Source of the DNA: Clostridioides difficile | GTDB lineage: Bacteria; Bacillota; Clostridia; Peptostreptococcales; Peptostreptococcaceae | Assembly: GCF_900243075.1 (NCBI RefSeq) | Contig: NZ_OEZH01000118.1 | Location: 1 to 34,952, forward strand | Length of the DNA: 34,952 nucleotides | Direction: 5' to 3' | Shown: in pieces, positions 28,711 to 34,952 of the stretch | Numbering within the stretch: the first letter of the stretch is position 1 | How the letters are laid out: every line of letters begins with the position of its first letter | Notes under the pieces: generated by a model | What the model was told of the DNA's origin: nothing | The model's database searches: none | The model's input: the letters and a program-made list of their open reading frames with translations, nothing else | Made by a program: the position numbers and the translations under genes

Positions 28711-29319
28711 AGTGTTTATTTGATTGTTTTACTGGTTTTTGTAAATGTAGGTATATAGATATTTAGTCATGATATTAGACTGATTTTTTTACTTATTTTT
28801 CATTGTTTATTTTTGTAATGGTGGTATAATTTTTTTTCAAAATTTTTATCAATTCAACAATACAAATTAAACTCTCAATTAAATTTTTTAATTAATAGTT
28901 AGATATTACTTGCACTTATAGCACTATAGCTTATACATAATTAATTTTATATATACTTTCTGATATATTTGATTTATTTGCACTAACTTAGTATAATTTA
29001 AACCTAAAATAAAACTACAGTAATTCCAATACTTAGAGTATTATTAAAATGAATAATTTGCAGTGATCCCTAAATAGTATTTTTTGCTATAATCAAAAAT
29101 ACAGTTGTAATCTTTGACATAACTAATTTACAATTACTTATATAATTTTTTTGCTCACTACAAAACTAAAATTACTAAATATTATCATATTATTTCTATA
29201 TATTTTAATATCACAGCTAATTTAGTTTAATTAAAACATATAATCGTAACTTAAAAAATAAATTTTTATTTAAAGAATACACATAAATATTTTCAGACTC
29301 CCATCATATAGTTGATTAC
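28711..29319. other. Gene-free AT-rich region
   Basis: No open frame with an RBS is visible on either strand. A plus-strand TTGACA at 29114-29119 with AT-rich -10 candidates about 19-21 nt downstream might drive a short RNA ending at the hairpin at 29328-29370. This is weak. Confidence 0.35.
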
Positions 29320-29372
29320 AAAATCAAAATAAGGATACAAATTAATTTTATATTATCTTGTATCCTTATTAT
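29320..29372 (-). terminator. Terminator downstream of the 77-residue gene
   Basis: Stem aataaggataca (29328-29339) with tgtatccttatt (29359-29370) and a 19-nt loop. T-rich sequence follows on the minus strand (ttattttgattttg). On the plus strand tagtttttt follows a little later, so it could also end a plus-strand RNA. Confidence 0.7.
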
Positions 29373-29461
29373 CTAGTTTTTTAAATGTTTATCATGGATA
29401 TACTTTATGTTACATTAATCCATTTTATAATATTAATTCTTGAACCAAGCATACATGACCC

Positions 29462-29695
29462 TTACAATGCATATCTTATACCCTCTGTAGAGTTATGACA
29501 GTTGATGAACCTGAAGAAATTACCCTTACAAGACATATCTGATACAACCTCACTTATAAGTTTATATGTTTCAGAAGTATATAAATAACCCATACTTACT
29601 TCCAAATTCTTAACTGTTTTCTTAGAAAATTCTAATATGATTTCCTTACATAGCGGTTGTAACAGTGTCTTATTAGATTTCATAAAACTATACAT
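29462..29695 (-). CDS. Small hypothetical protein, 77 residues
   Basis: I do not recognise a family. The predicted product is soluble, with a helical N-terminal half (KSNKTLLQPLCKEIILEFSK), then YTSETYKLISEVVSDM and a C-terminal CKGNFFRFINCHNSTEGIRY. AGAGG lies 4 nt before the ATG at 29695 and 12 nt before an in-frame ATG at 29683, so the start is ambiguous. A terminator follows at 29320-29372. Its 3' half is duplicated at 14486-14647, which argues that it belongs to a mobile or shuffled accessory segment. It lies next to an XRE regulator operon and may be part of the same module. Confidence 0.6.
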   Translation of the reverse strand: MYSFMKSNKTLLQPLCKEIILEFSKKTVKNLEVSMGYLYTSETYKLISEVVSDMSCKGNFFRFINCHNSTEGIRYAL

Positions 29696-29909
29696 CCTCT
29701 TTACATTTAAACTTTAAATTTTTATCTATTATTTATTAATTAACTGTATGTTCACTAATTTTTATCATTTATAATACTCTTCTTCTTATCTTAAAGCAAT
29801 TATAATCTAACCTTAATCACACATTATATTATATAAATATTTTTAATAAACTTAATAATTAAATAACTATATTTCATTATCCATCTTATAAATGTTTATA
29901 AACTTTCCA

Positions 29910-30122
29910 CTATTCTTCTTCAATAAATTCAAACAAATTTTCTACTGTAGTATCGAATACTTTAGCGATATCCATAGCTAACTTCAAAGAAGGATTATAT
30001 TTCCCATTTTCTAAGTGTACAATAGTCTCACGTCTTACCCCAACCAATTTAGCAAGTTCATTTTGCGTCATAAGGAGTTTTTCTCTGTATTCTTTAATTT
30101 TTGTTTTCATCAATATTGCCAC
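29910..30122 (-). CDS. XRE/Cro-type helix-turn-helix regulator
   Basis: Small DNA-binding protein of 70 residues, essentially a single XRE domain: [40 protein letters not shown], then [22 protein letters not shown]. This size and C-terminal motif are typical of stand-alone regulators co-transcribed with small membrane proteins. The GTG at 30122 follows the stop codon of the membrane-protein gene directly; an in-frame ATG at 30110 is an alternative, but no good RBS sits before it. The regulator probably acts on the 20-bp inverted repeat at 31036-31082 that overlaps the operon promoter. Partial copies of this gene occur at 30565-30606 and 14650-14763. Confidence 0.85.
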   Translation of the reverse strand: MAILMKTKIKEYREKLLMTQNELAKLVGVRRETIVHLENGKYNPSLKLAMDIAKVFDTTVENLFEFIEEE

Positions 30123-30539
30123 TTAGTTACATATCCCCCTTTTATCAAAGTATATATACAACACTAATTTAGATAAAGACTGTATAAATAAAACTGCAAT
30201 GAGGATTATACCTGTATCTAGGTTTGATATATTTATATTACTTGTATAAGGTGTTGCAAAGAAAATAGATATTATTACTATAGAATATATCATTATTTTT
30301 ATTGCAATCTTATTAACCTTTGATAGTATAAATTCAGATGATTCATCAACTAAATCATTATATTTTTTATTATAAATTGAATAACATCCAAAAACTATTA
30401 ACCAACTCAACCCTGGAAGAGAAGCAGTGCTTGGACCTTTAAAAATATACTTAGTGGCTAATACAGCTATAAAAAAATAAGTTATTACAAGCAACTCCAG
30501 GATAAGCTTTGATCTTACACCAGTTTCTGATTTAGACAT
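30123..30539 (-). CDS. Small multi-span membrane protein, copy 2
   Basis: 138 residues with four predicted hydrophobic spans and a conserved cytoplasmic-looking stretch YNKKYNDLVDESSEFILSKV. It is a clear paralogue of the protein at 30607-31020: same start MSKSE.GV....SELL, same YNKKYNDLVDE, same end LSKLVLYIYFDKRGICN. AAGGAGTGATTTTAT precedes the ATG. Its stop codon abuts the XRE gene. Small membrane proteins of this general kind (DUF2178-like, by memory) pair with XRE regulators in many Firmicutes; the function is unknown, and a sensor or inhibitor of the regulator is one possibility. Confidence 0.8.
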   Translation of the reverse strand: MSKSETGVRSKLILELLVITYFFIAVLATKYIFKGPSTASLPGLSWLIVFGCYSIYNKKYNDLVDESSEFILSKVNKIAIKIMIYSIVIISIFFATPYTSNINISNLDTGIILIAVLFIQSLSKLVLYIYFDKRGICN

Positions 30540-30564
30540 ATAAAATCACTCCTTAAAAATTATA

Positions 30565-30606
30565 TTCTCTATACTCTTTAATTTTCGTTTTTATCAATAT
30601 TATCAC
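30565..30606 (-). pseudogene. Remnant of a deleted XRE gene start
   Basis: The minus strand retains gtgataatattgataaaaac and the next ~20 nt, matching the start of the intact XRE gene (30084-30122). It then jumps directly into the next gene's RBS region. The original start ATG is now ATA. It shows that the ancestral two-gene unit was duplicated in tandem and that the inner XRE copy was deleted. Confidence 0.75.
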
Positions 30607-31020
30607 TTAGTTGCATATTCCCTTTCTATCAAAATGTATATACAAAATTAATTTAGATAAAGATTGTATAAATAAAACTGCTAACAGAATTACACCTATA
30701 TCCAAATTTGATATATCCAAACCTCTTGTATAATTTGCTGAAAAGAAAACAGCTATTACCAGAATAGAATATAACATTATTTTTGATGCAATCTGATCAA
30801 CCTTTAATAACATAAGTTTTGATGCCTCATCAACTAAATCATTATATTTTTTATTATACATGAAGTCACATGCCCAAAAAGCGAATAAAATTATAAAAGT
30901 AATCCAAATATCTTCCCCTTTAAAAATAAACTTTTTTAATAATAAGTCTATAAAAAAATAGGATATCATAAGTAACTCTGAAACAAGATTTGCTTTAACA
31001 CCAAGCTCTGATTTAGACAT
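30607..31020 (-). CDS. Small multi-span membrane protein, copy 1
   Basis: 137 residues with four hydrophobic spans, paralogous to the gene at 30123-30539 (YNKKYNDLVDEASKLMLLKV, NLDIGVILLAVLFIQSLSKL, FDRKGICN). Divergence is concentrated in the first 60 residues. It is the first gene of the operon. AAGGAGTGATTTTAT lies directly after one arm of a 20-bp inverted repeat that overlaps the promoter. Function unknown; probably a partner of the XRE regulator encoded at the end of the operon. Confidence 0.8.
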   Translation of the reverse strand: MSKSELGVKANLVSELLMISYFFIDLLLKKFIFKGEDIWITFIILFAFWACDFMYNKKYNDLVDEASKLMLLKVDQIASKIMLYSILVIAVFFSANYTRGLDISNLDIGVILLAVLFIQSLSKLILYIHFDRKGICN

Positions 31021-31035
31021 ATAAAATCACTCCTT

Positions 31036-31082
31036 AAAAGTTATATATTTATAACACCTCATGTTATAAATATATAACTTTT
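31036..31082 (-). promoter_or_regulatory. 20-bp inverted repeat overlapping the promoter (XRE operator candidate)
   Basis: Arms 31036-31055 and 31063-31082 are perfect inverted copies (aaaagttatatatttataac) with a 7-nt spacer. The minus-strand -10 TATATT (31069-31074) lies inside one arm and the RBS follows the other arm directly. Binding by a dimeric XRE protein would block RNA polymerase. In RNA the same sequence could fold just before the RBS. Confidence 0.65.
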
Positions 31083-31097
31083 TCAAATAAATTGCAA
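31069..31097 (-). promoter_or_regulatory. Promoter of the membrane-protein/XRE operon
   Basis: Minus-strand TTGCAA (31092-31097), 17-nt spacer, TATATT (31069-31074). It overlaps the inverted repeat at 31036-31082. Confidence 0.55.
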
Positions 31098-31344
31098 TAG
31101 AATATTGTAAATATTCAATAATATCTTTATAAATATAGTTTATAAAAAATTTTATAATAAACATTGCAATACAGTACTAAATTAGTTTATTGCATCTATT
31201 ATCTCAATCATATCATTTACTAACTATTATTCTAATGAGCATATAATATTGAAATTTATAATTATACAACCTAAAATTCATCCCAATATACCCTCAAAAA
31301 CCTCATTTTCTATAACCGAAGTATAGTTGGTATATTTTACCTCT
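31098..31344. other. AT-rich intergenic sequence
   Basis: Upstream flank of the operon promoter. No gene recognised. Confidence 0.35.
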
Positions 31345-31376
31345 AAAATAAAAAACACTAGTCAATAAAGACTAGT
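31345..31376 (-). terminator. Terminator on the minus strand upstream of the toxin-like gene
   Basis: Stem actagtc (31357-31363) with gactagt (31370-31376), loop aataaa, followed on the minus strand by gttttttatttt. It could end a minus-strand RNA starting near 31808, antisense to the small gene at 31599-31706. Confidence 0.65.
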
Positions 31377-31413
31377 ATTTTCAAGTATTTTATCATTCTT
31401 TTTTCAAAATTAT

Positions 31414-31446
31414 TGGATACGAATCGTCGGAATAATGCCCAAGATT
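31414..31446 (-). repeat. Partial terminator-linked repeat, copy D
   Basis: On the minus strand CTTGGGCATTATTCCGACGA resembles GTGGGTATTATTCTTGAGG of copy B. Here it is about 40 nt, not immediately, before the terminator stem at 31357-31376. This is the weakest of the four copies. Confidence 0.3.
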
Positions 31447-31506
31447 AATTTATCTATATGCAAATTCTAAATTTAAAATAAAATTTCAGATGAATTTACT
31501 ATCGTA

Positions 31507-31522
31507 TGCTATGATACAACAG
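31507..31522 (+). promoter_or_regulatory. Extended -10 promoter of the toxin-like gene
   Basis: The plus strand reads TGCTATGAT (hexamer 31510-31515) with poor -35. The predicted start near 31522 gives a leader of about 77 nt. Confidence 0.45.
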
Positions 31523-31555
31523 AAAAAACTACAATTTATGAGCGGTGGTTTCATA
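31523..31555 (+). repeat. 5' element of the toxin-like mRNA, inverted copy at 31769-31808
   Basis: gaaaaaactacaattta...ggtggtttc on the plus strand is mirrored by gaaactacaatcta...gtggtttc on the minus strand at 31805-31771. The two transcripts predicted to start at 31522 (+) and 31808 (-) would thus begin with nearly the same sequence, which can also fold on itself (aaactac with gtggttt). Confidence 0.5.
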
Positions 31556-31598
31556 TAGTCCTAGTTCCTACAGCAAGCAGAAAGGAGGTTCATTCTAT

Positions 31599-31706
31599 AT
31601 GGAACTAATGATAAATTTTATTATAGGAGCTATTAGCTCTATTTGTATTGCTATAAGTACTAATTACATATATGATAATTTTTTAATACTTATCTATTGT
31701 CTATAG
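31599..31706 (+). CDS. Small hydrophobic peptide, type I toxin-like
   Basis: The only plus-strand gene that I support. 35 residues: MELMINFIIGAISSICIAIS then TNYIYDNFLILIYCL, one membrane-spanning helix followed by a short tail. AAAGGAGG lies 10 nt upstream. It resembles by layout the small membrane toxins of type I toxin-antitoxin systems described in C. difficile, where an antisense RNA overlaps the toxin mRNA. Unlike typical members it lacks a Lys-rich C-terminus. One extra T in the T6 run at about 31679-31684 would change the tail to FNTYLLSIEKVV, so this copy may be frameshifted or decayed. Confidence 0.6.
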   Translation: MELMINFIIGAISSICIAISTNYIYDNFLILIYCL

Positions 31707-31707
31707 A

Positions 31708-31808
31708 GAAAGTAGTTTAGAATTTGAACTTAAAATAAAATTTAAGTTTACTAAAAAGCAATCTATACTAGAAACCACTACTCTATTACACTAGATTGTA
31801 GTTTCTTT
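31708..31808 (-). ncRNA. Candidate antisense (antitoxin) RNA, 5' part
   Basis: The minus strand carries an extended -10, TGCTATAAA (hexamer 31815-31820), giving a predicted start near 31808. The RNA would run leftward across the 3' end of the small hydrophobic gene. The 3' end is not clear, so the coordinates given cover only the part downstream of the toxin coding region; 31345-31376 is one possible terminator. Confidence 0.4.
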
Positions 31809-31816
31809 TTACTTTT
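31771..31816 (+). terminator. Terminator of the toxin-like mRNA
   Basis: gaaac-cacta (31771-31780) pairs imperfectly with tgtag-tttc (31798-31805). On the plus strand ctttttacttttt follows. It coincides with the inverted 5' element of the antisense RNA. Confidence 0.5.
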
Positions 31817-31863
31817 TATAGCACTATGTTATACTACATTAAATTGAAAAATAAATTTTAAAT

Positions 31864-32493
31864 TTATTTGTTACAATTCATTAGGTCAAAAAAATATTTT
31901 GAATCGTGAGTTTTGTAAAGATTTAACCATGAATTTAATGCTTCTGATTCAAAAACCTCTAAAATTTTCAACACTTGAAATGTAAATTCCAACGGAGCAA
32001 CTCCTGAAGCTGTAACTAAATTTTCATCATTGACTACAGATTCCATTTTATAATATTTTTCTCCACAGTAATTTGGTATTACCATTTTAAGAAACTCTAA
32101 GTCATTACTTGTATGATTTCTAAAATCTAATAGCCCTTTTTTAGCTAGACCTAACGTAGCTCCACAGATAGCTGCAACTATAGAACCTTGTATTAAAGCT
32201 TCTTTAGCTTTTTCTAATATTATCTCATGATCTATAGATAACCAAGTATTTCCCCCTGGCAAAATTAATAAATCTTTACTTTCCATATTAAACTCATCAA
32301 CTGTAATTTCAGGTAAAACTTTTAACCCACCCATTGTTATAATAGGATTTTTATCAATTCCTACTGTAATTACCTTTAGTGGTTTTAATCCTTTTTTAAA
32401 ATATCTTCCTGTATTTAATTCAGCAGTTAAATATGCCACTTCCCAATCTGACATAGTATCAAATACATACATATATACTTTTCTATTTTTCAT
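31864..32493 (-). CDS. DJ-1/PfpI family (class I glutamine amidotransferase-like) protein
   Basis: Cytoplasmic protein of 209 residues with the DJ-1 fold. Visible are YVFDTMSDWEVAYL with Glu18, ILPGGNTW, and the nucleophile-elbow Cys110 in AAICGATLGLAKKG followed by NHTSND. Members include proteases, chaperones, glyoxalases and isocyanide hydratases, so the reaction is open; the DWE/CGAT combination resembles YdeA/ThiJ-like stress proteins. AAGGAGTAAAAAAG precedes the ATG. It follows a WYL regulator gene on the same strand, 78 nt downstream with a hairpin between them. Confidence 0.85.
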   Translation of the reverse strand: MKNRKVYMYVFDTMSDWEVAYLTAELNTGRYFKKGLKPLKVITVGIDKNPIITMGGLKVLPEITVDEFNMESKDLLILPGGNTWLSIDHEIILEKAKEALIQGSIVAAICGATLGLAKKGLLDFRNHTSNDLEFLKMVIPNYCGEKYYKMESVVNDENLVTASGVAPLEFTFQVLKILEVFESEALNSWLNLYKTHDSKYFFDLMNCNK

Positions 32494-32536
32494 CTTTTTT
32501 ACTCCTTATGCAATTAATTTATATATCTAATTGTAA

Positions 32537-32573
32537 AATAACTTAACTGACATATTCAGTCAGTTAAGTTATT
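32537..32573 (-). terminator. 15-bp hairpin starting at the WYL regulator stop codon
   Basis: aataacttaactgac (32537-32551) and its perfect complement (32559-32573) with loop atattca. The minus-strand sequence after the stem continues ttacaatt, giving a short T-rich end (gttatttta). It is probably an intrinsic terminator with partial read-through to the DJ-1 gene. An operator for the regulator is also possible. Confidence 0.6.
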
Positions 32574-33534
32574 AAATTTGATAATAATCAATTAATTCTA
32601 GTAAATCTTCAATTATTTTCTTCTTAAGACTTAGTGGTTCAATTACTTGTATTGTCTTTCTATAAGGTAAAAGTATATTTGGTATGTACTTGCATATTAC
32701 TTCCTCTTCAAGCATAAATATTATTTTATTAGGTGTTCTTTCTTTCAAGTAGTGTCCTAAAAACCAATGTTGGCTTAAACTATCTAAAGAATCTATACTC
32801 CCTTCTATAACTAAATGGATTACATCTTGTTCATCTTTTATTTCAGTCACAATTCCTTTTATAAAAAATTCACTTGCTGAAAATTCTGTCGGTCTGTTAA
32901 ACGTATTTGATGTTTCTATGATTTCACTAATCCTATCTACTCTGAAACTACGAATCTCACTTCTCATATTACAAAAGGCAACTACGTACCAATTATTATT
33001 CCAATGAACAATTCCATATGGATTTATAATTCTATATTTTGATTTTGCTTCACGACCTGTACGATAGTTGATTTCTACAGATAGCTCCTTTAATATACTA
33101 TTTTCCAATTTTTTAAGTACTGATTCTATAGATATTTTCCCAATTGGTTTTATTACTTCAAGAGCGATTAAATGGTTTGTTAAAATGTCTTCTTGTTTTT
33201 GATTTGAATACATTTTTAACTTTAATGTCGCTTTATCTAATGCTTCATCTAAGAAGTATCCTTCTTTTTTAGCAAGTAGAGCTGCATGAAGTAGAGCTTT
33301 TTGCTCTTCTATATCAAAAAAAAGAGGTGCTTTAATAAAATTATTTAAAAGGCTATACCCACCATTATGACCTGTATCTGAAATTATAGGTACTCCACTC
33401 GCAGAAAGTACATCAATATATCGGTACACTGTTCTTATATTTATTTCTAATTTTTCAGCTATCTGTTTTGCTGTAATTTTTTTGTCAGAGCTTAACATCC
33501 ACAATATAGACATCATATTGTCAATTTTAGCCAT
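32572..33534 (-). CDS. YafY-type transcriptional regulator (HTH plus WYL domain)
   Basis: 320 residues. The N-terminal winged helix-turn-helix (residues 1-65) has KKITAKQIAEKLEINIRTVY and RYIDVLSASGVPIISDTG then HNGGYSLL. The WYL domain (about 140-230) contains INPYGIVHWNNNWYVVAFC and EIRSFRVDRISEI. The C-terminal WCX region ends the protein. AGAGGTG precedes the ATG. Such proteins are ligand-sensing repressors or activators of neighbouring genes, here probably the DJ-1 gene just downstream and itself. Confidence 0.9.
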   Translation of the reverse strand: MAKIDNMMSILWMLSSDKKITAKQIAEKLEINIRTVYRYIDVLSASGVPIISDTGHNGGYSLLNNFIKAPLFFDIEEQKALLHAALLAKKEGYFLDEALDKATLKLKMYSNQKQEDILTNHLIALEVIKPIGKISIESVLKKLENSILKELSVEINYRTGREAKSKYRIINPYGIVHWNNNWYVVAFCNMRSEIRSFRVDRISEIIETSNTFNRPTEFSASEFFIKGIVTEIKDEQDVIHLVIEGSIDSLDSLSQHWFLGHYLKERTPNKIIFMLEEEVICKYIPNILLPYRKTIQVIEPLSLKKKIIEDLLELIDYYQI

Positions 33535-33561
33535 GTAGTTTCACCTCTTTCTATGTGTTAT

Positions 33562-33600
33562 ATAAAGTTATTATATAACTTTTTGATTAATTTTTTACAA
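33562..33600 (-). promoter_or_regulatory. Promoter and palindromic operator candidate of the WYL regulator
   Basis: aagttattatataactt (33565-33581) is a perfect inverted repeat (7-bp arms, 3-nt centre). The minus-strand -10 TATAAT (33570-33575) lies in its centre; a possible -35 TTGTAA is at 33595-33600 with a long 19-nt spacer. Confidence 0.5.
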
Positions 33601-33639
33601 AAAAAATATTAGCAAACTGTTAATATTTTCTACTAAGGT

Positions 33640-33748
33640 TTATTTCAAATATTTACAGATAGTCTTTTTCTATAGTTAAGTTATCTATTAAATTCCATAG
33701 TAGTATATCTATTTCAGCTGGTATATTTTCAGCTACACTTCTTGTCAT
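33640..33748 (-). pseudogene. Truncated DUF960-like gene
   Basis: From the ATG at 33748 the minus strand reads MTRSVAENIPAEIDILLWNL then IDNLTIEKDYL*IFEI. This is the characteristic start of DUF960-family proteins found on phages and mobile elements (from memory). A Gln codon appears to have become TAA after KDYL, and the sequence soon loses similarity. A stop just upstream removes the usual N-terminal residues. Confidence 0.65.
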
Positions 33749-33906
33749 ATATCAGTTTTCTTTTTTAAATATTTTACAACTAATATTTAGTTTAAGACAT
33801 ATATATTATTTTTAAAAAAACTTTCGGTTTCAAATTAAAACTTCTTTGTTTTAATTTGTTTAGAACATAGAAAAAGTTTTAGCCTAATTTATTTAAGCTA
33901 AAATTC

Positions 33907-34350
33907 TTATATTTTAAATTTTTCTTTAAAACTAAAATATTTATTATCATCTTCAACAACAATATAATCTACTAATTAAATACCTAGTATTTATTCACAT
34001 TTTTGTAGCTTGTTAGTTATAGCTCCATCTTCTTGCTAAAATTAATGTTACCTGATAGATAATTGTAGAAGTATATTACTTTAGATACATTAATTAATAC
34101 ATCTCTTGGATATATCAGCACTGAGTTTATAGTCCCTATACTTACAACTTCTATACTAACTGGTTGGCTCTTTGTATCTAAACATATTACTACAAACTTT
34201 TCTCTATCACTATCTACTAAAAAGCTCCTTACTAATCTATAAGCATCATAAGAATTACTTTTTTTCTAGTTTCATATAAAGTACTACTTTTTTTGCTAAT
34301 TTTGAAAAAACTATATCTACTCTTTTAAAAGGTGTTTTCTTATTATTCAT
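33907..34350 (-). pseudogene. radC: Decayed RadC-family (JAB/MPN domain) gene
   Basis: The minus strand reads MNNKKTPFKRVDIV from the ATG at 34350. After a frameshift near 34265 it continues SYDAYRLVRSFLVDSDREKF and VVICLDTKSQPVSIEVVSIG TINS, then NYLSGNINFSKK. A second frameshift leads into DGAITNKLQKC and LVDYIVVEDDNKYFSFKEKF with two in-frame stops. The order matches RadC proteins, but the metal-binding HxH...SGD motif is altered (FYNYLSGN instead of FHNHPSGD). Mobile elements often carry such radC genes. Confidence 0.75.
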
Positions 34351-34504
34351 TCACCTTTTTCCTATATCTTTCTAAATTGAAAATAATCATATATACTATA
34401 TCAATGTATATGATTATATAAGTAAATGTTCAGTTTCTTTATTTCTAGATATTCAGTTATATTACATTCACTAGATAACAAGTATAGTGTTGAACTGTAG
34501 ATAT
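34351..34504. other. Spacer between decayed genes
   Basis: No gene recognised. A short inverted repeat (atcatatatactatatcaat then gtatatgattat) is present near 34390-34420; it lacks a T tract on either side. Confidence 0.35.
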
Positions 34505-34747
34505 TTACTTCATCTTTATATTTTCCCTACTAAATTCTTCTAATAATCTTTTTAATCTATTTGATTTAAAATACTCTACTTCTTCCTTACCTTCAACTAT
34601 ACACACATATCCACCATCATCTGTTGATTTTCTGTTATATCCATAGTTTTCACCAAGAACATTGACAATATTATTCACTTTTTCAGCTACCTCCTTTGGA
34701 TATTATGACAATAAGTTTAAATCTTCTTTCTTCCATAAGTTAATCAT
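34505..34747 (-). pseudogene. Small conserved-looking gene with one internal stop
   Basis: AAGGAGGAGTAAAT precedes the ATG at 34747. The 80-codon frame reads MINLWKKEDLNLLS, then TAA, then YPKEVAEKVNNIVNVLGENY, GYNRKSTDDGGYVCIVEGKE and EVEYFKSNRLKRLLEEF, ending at 34505. Apart from one nonsense codon at position 15 the gene is intact. The family is not recognised with certainty; it resembles small proteins next to radC on mobile elements. Confidence 0.65.
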
Positions 34748-34856
34748 ATTTACTCCTCCTTATAATTTATTATACTAAAAAAGAGACATTAGTATTTCTA
34801 CCAACATCTCCATTTATTAATTTTTATATTCTTATATAGCAAGCTATCTATCAAAT
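34748..34856. other. Spacer between the small pseudogene and the IS end
   Basis: AT-rich, no gene seen. If the IS made a target duplication, one copy should lie just left of 34857. Confidence 0.35.
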
Positions 34857-34952
34857 TGAACTGAACCCTACTTAGTAGACAGTTTTTAATAAGATAGTTA
34901 TTTTTAAGCAGCACGCTTATATTCTATAGGTGTGCTGCTATTTAATTTAGAT
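34857..34952 (-). mobile_element. End of an IS3-family (IS150-like) insertion sequence
   Basis: The left boundary is a terminal inverted repeat starting TGAACTGAACCCTACTTAGT at 34857, matching the TGxACTGxACCC...GTxGACA pattern of IS150-group ends. The 3' end of the transposase follows inside. The rest of the element lies beyond the window. Confidence 0.75.
34904..34952 (-). CDS. IS3-family transposase (ORF B), C-terminal fragment cut by the window edge
   Basis: The minus-strand frame ending at the TAA at 34904 reads SKLNSSTPIEYKRAA. This is the typical C-terminus of IS3-family integrase-type transposases (..L..MTPIEYR). The stop lies about 47 nt inside the IS end, as usual. Whether the full transposase is intact cannot be seen. 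Confidence 0.7.
   Translation of the reverse strand, partial: SKLNSSTPIEYKRAA

Noticed and set aside
28361-31863. CRISPR array (searched because small toxin modules in C. difficile often lie near arrays)
   Set aside because: No set of regularly spaced direct repeats of about 29 nt is visible in this region or elsewhere in the window.

Overview
The window is AT-rich and almost every gene lies on the minus strand. It has strong GGAGG-type ribosome binding sites, sugar PTS operons, a complete agr-type quorum-sensing locus and a radical-SAM peptide cluster. Together these suggest an anaerobic low-GC Firmicute, most likely Clostridioides difficile or a close relative. That assignment comes from pattern recognition, not from a database search.

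Layout from left to right; transcription runs right to left unless stated. (1) 312-3350: an operon of class II ketose-bisphosphate aldolase and fructose-type PTS EIIABC, with a promoter carrying a 12-bp inverted repeat and a cre-like site. (2) 3526-8688: an ABC importer of the Fe3+/spermidine/phosphonate class (lipoprotein, ATPase, fused double permease) with a PP2C-like phosphatase gene in the middle. (3) 8917-9408: a decayed metallo-beta-lactamase-fold gene. (4) 9535-14101: a beta-glucoside operon (antiterminator, EIIBCA, 6-phospho-beta-glucosidase) with two RAT/terminator switches and a clear promoter. (5) 14336-14763: remnants of XRE regulators and a segment duplicated from about 15 kb away. 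(6) 14974-17990: agrA-agrC-agrD-agrB. (7) 18088-28360: a ribosomal-peptide cluster of three radical SAM/SPASM enzymes, a 62-residue three-Cys precursor, a large FtsX-type permease, a peptide exporter, a subtilisin-like protease with a C-terminal acyl-carrier-like domain, and a LolD/MacB-type ATPase. (8) 28361-31863: accessory DNA with a small hypothetical gene, a duplicated membrane-protein/XRE operon, and a plus-strand small hydrophobic peptide gene that looks like a type I toxin with an antisense RNA. (9) 31864-33575: a WYL regulator and a DJ-1/PfpI-type protein. (10) 33640-34952: decayed DUF960-, RadC- and small-protein genes, then the end of an IS3-family insertion sequence.

The most interesting unit is the roughly 13-kb block 14974-28360. 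Three SPASM radical SAM enzymes probably modify the Cys-containing peptide. The S8 protease probably trims it, the exporter moves it out, and the FtsX permease with the separately encoded ATPase may give immunity or sensing. Directly downstream is a full agr system whose AgrD has no Cys in the signal region; Ser28 takes its place, predicting a lactone rather than a thiolactone pheromone. Physical linkage suggests, but does not prove, that peptide production is controlled by quorum sensing.
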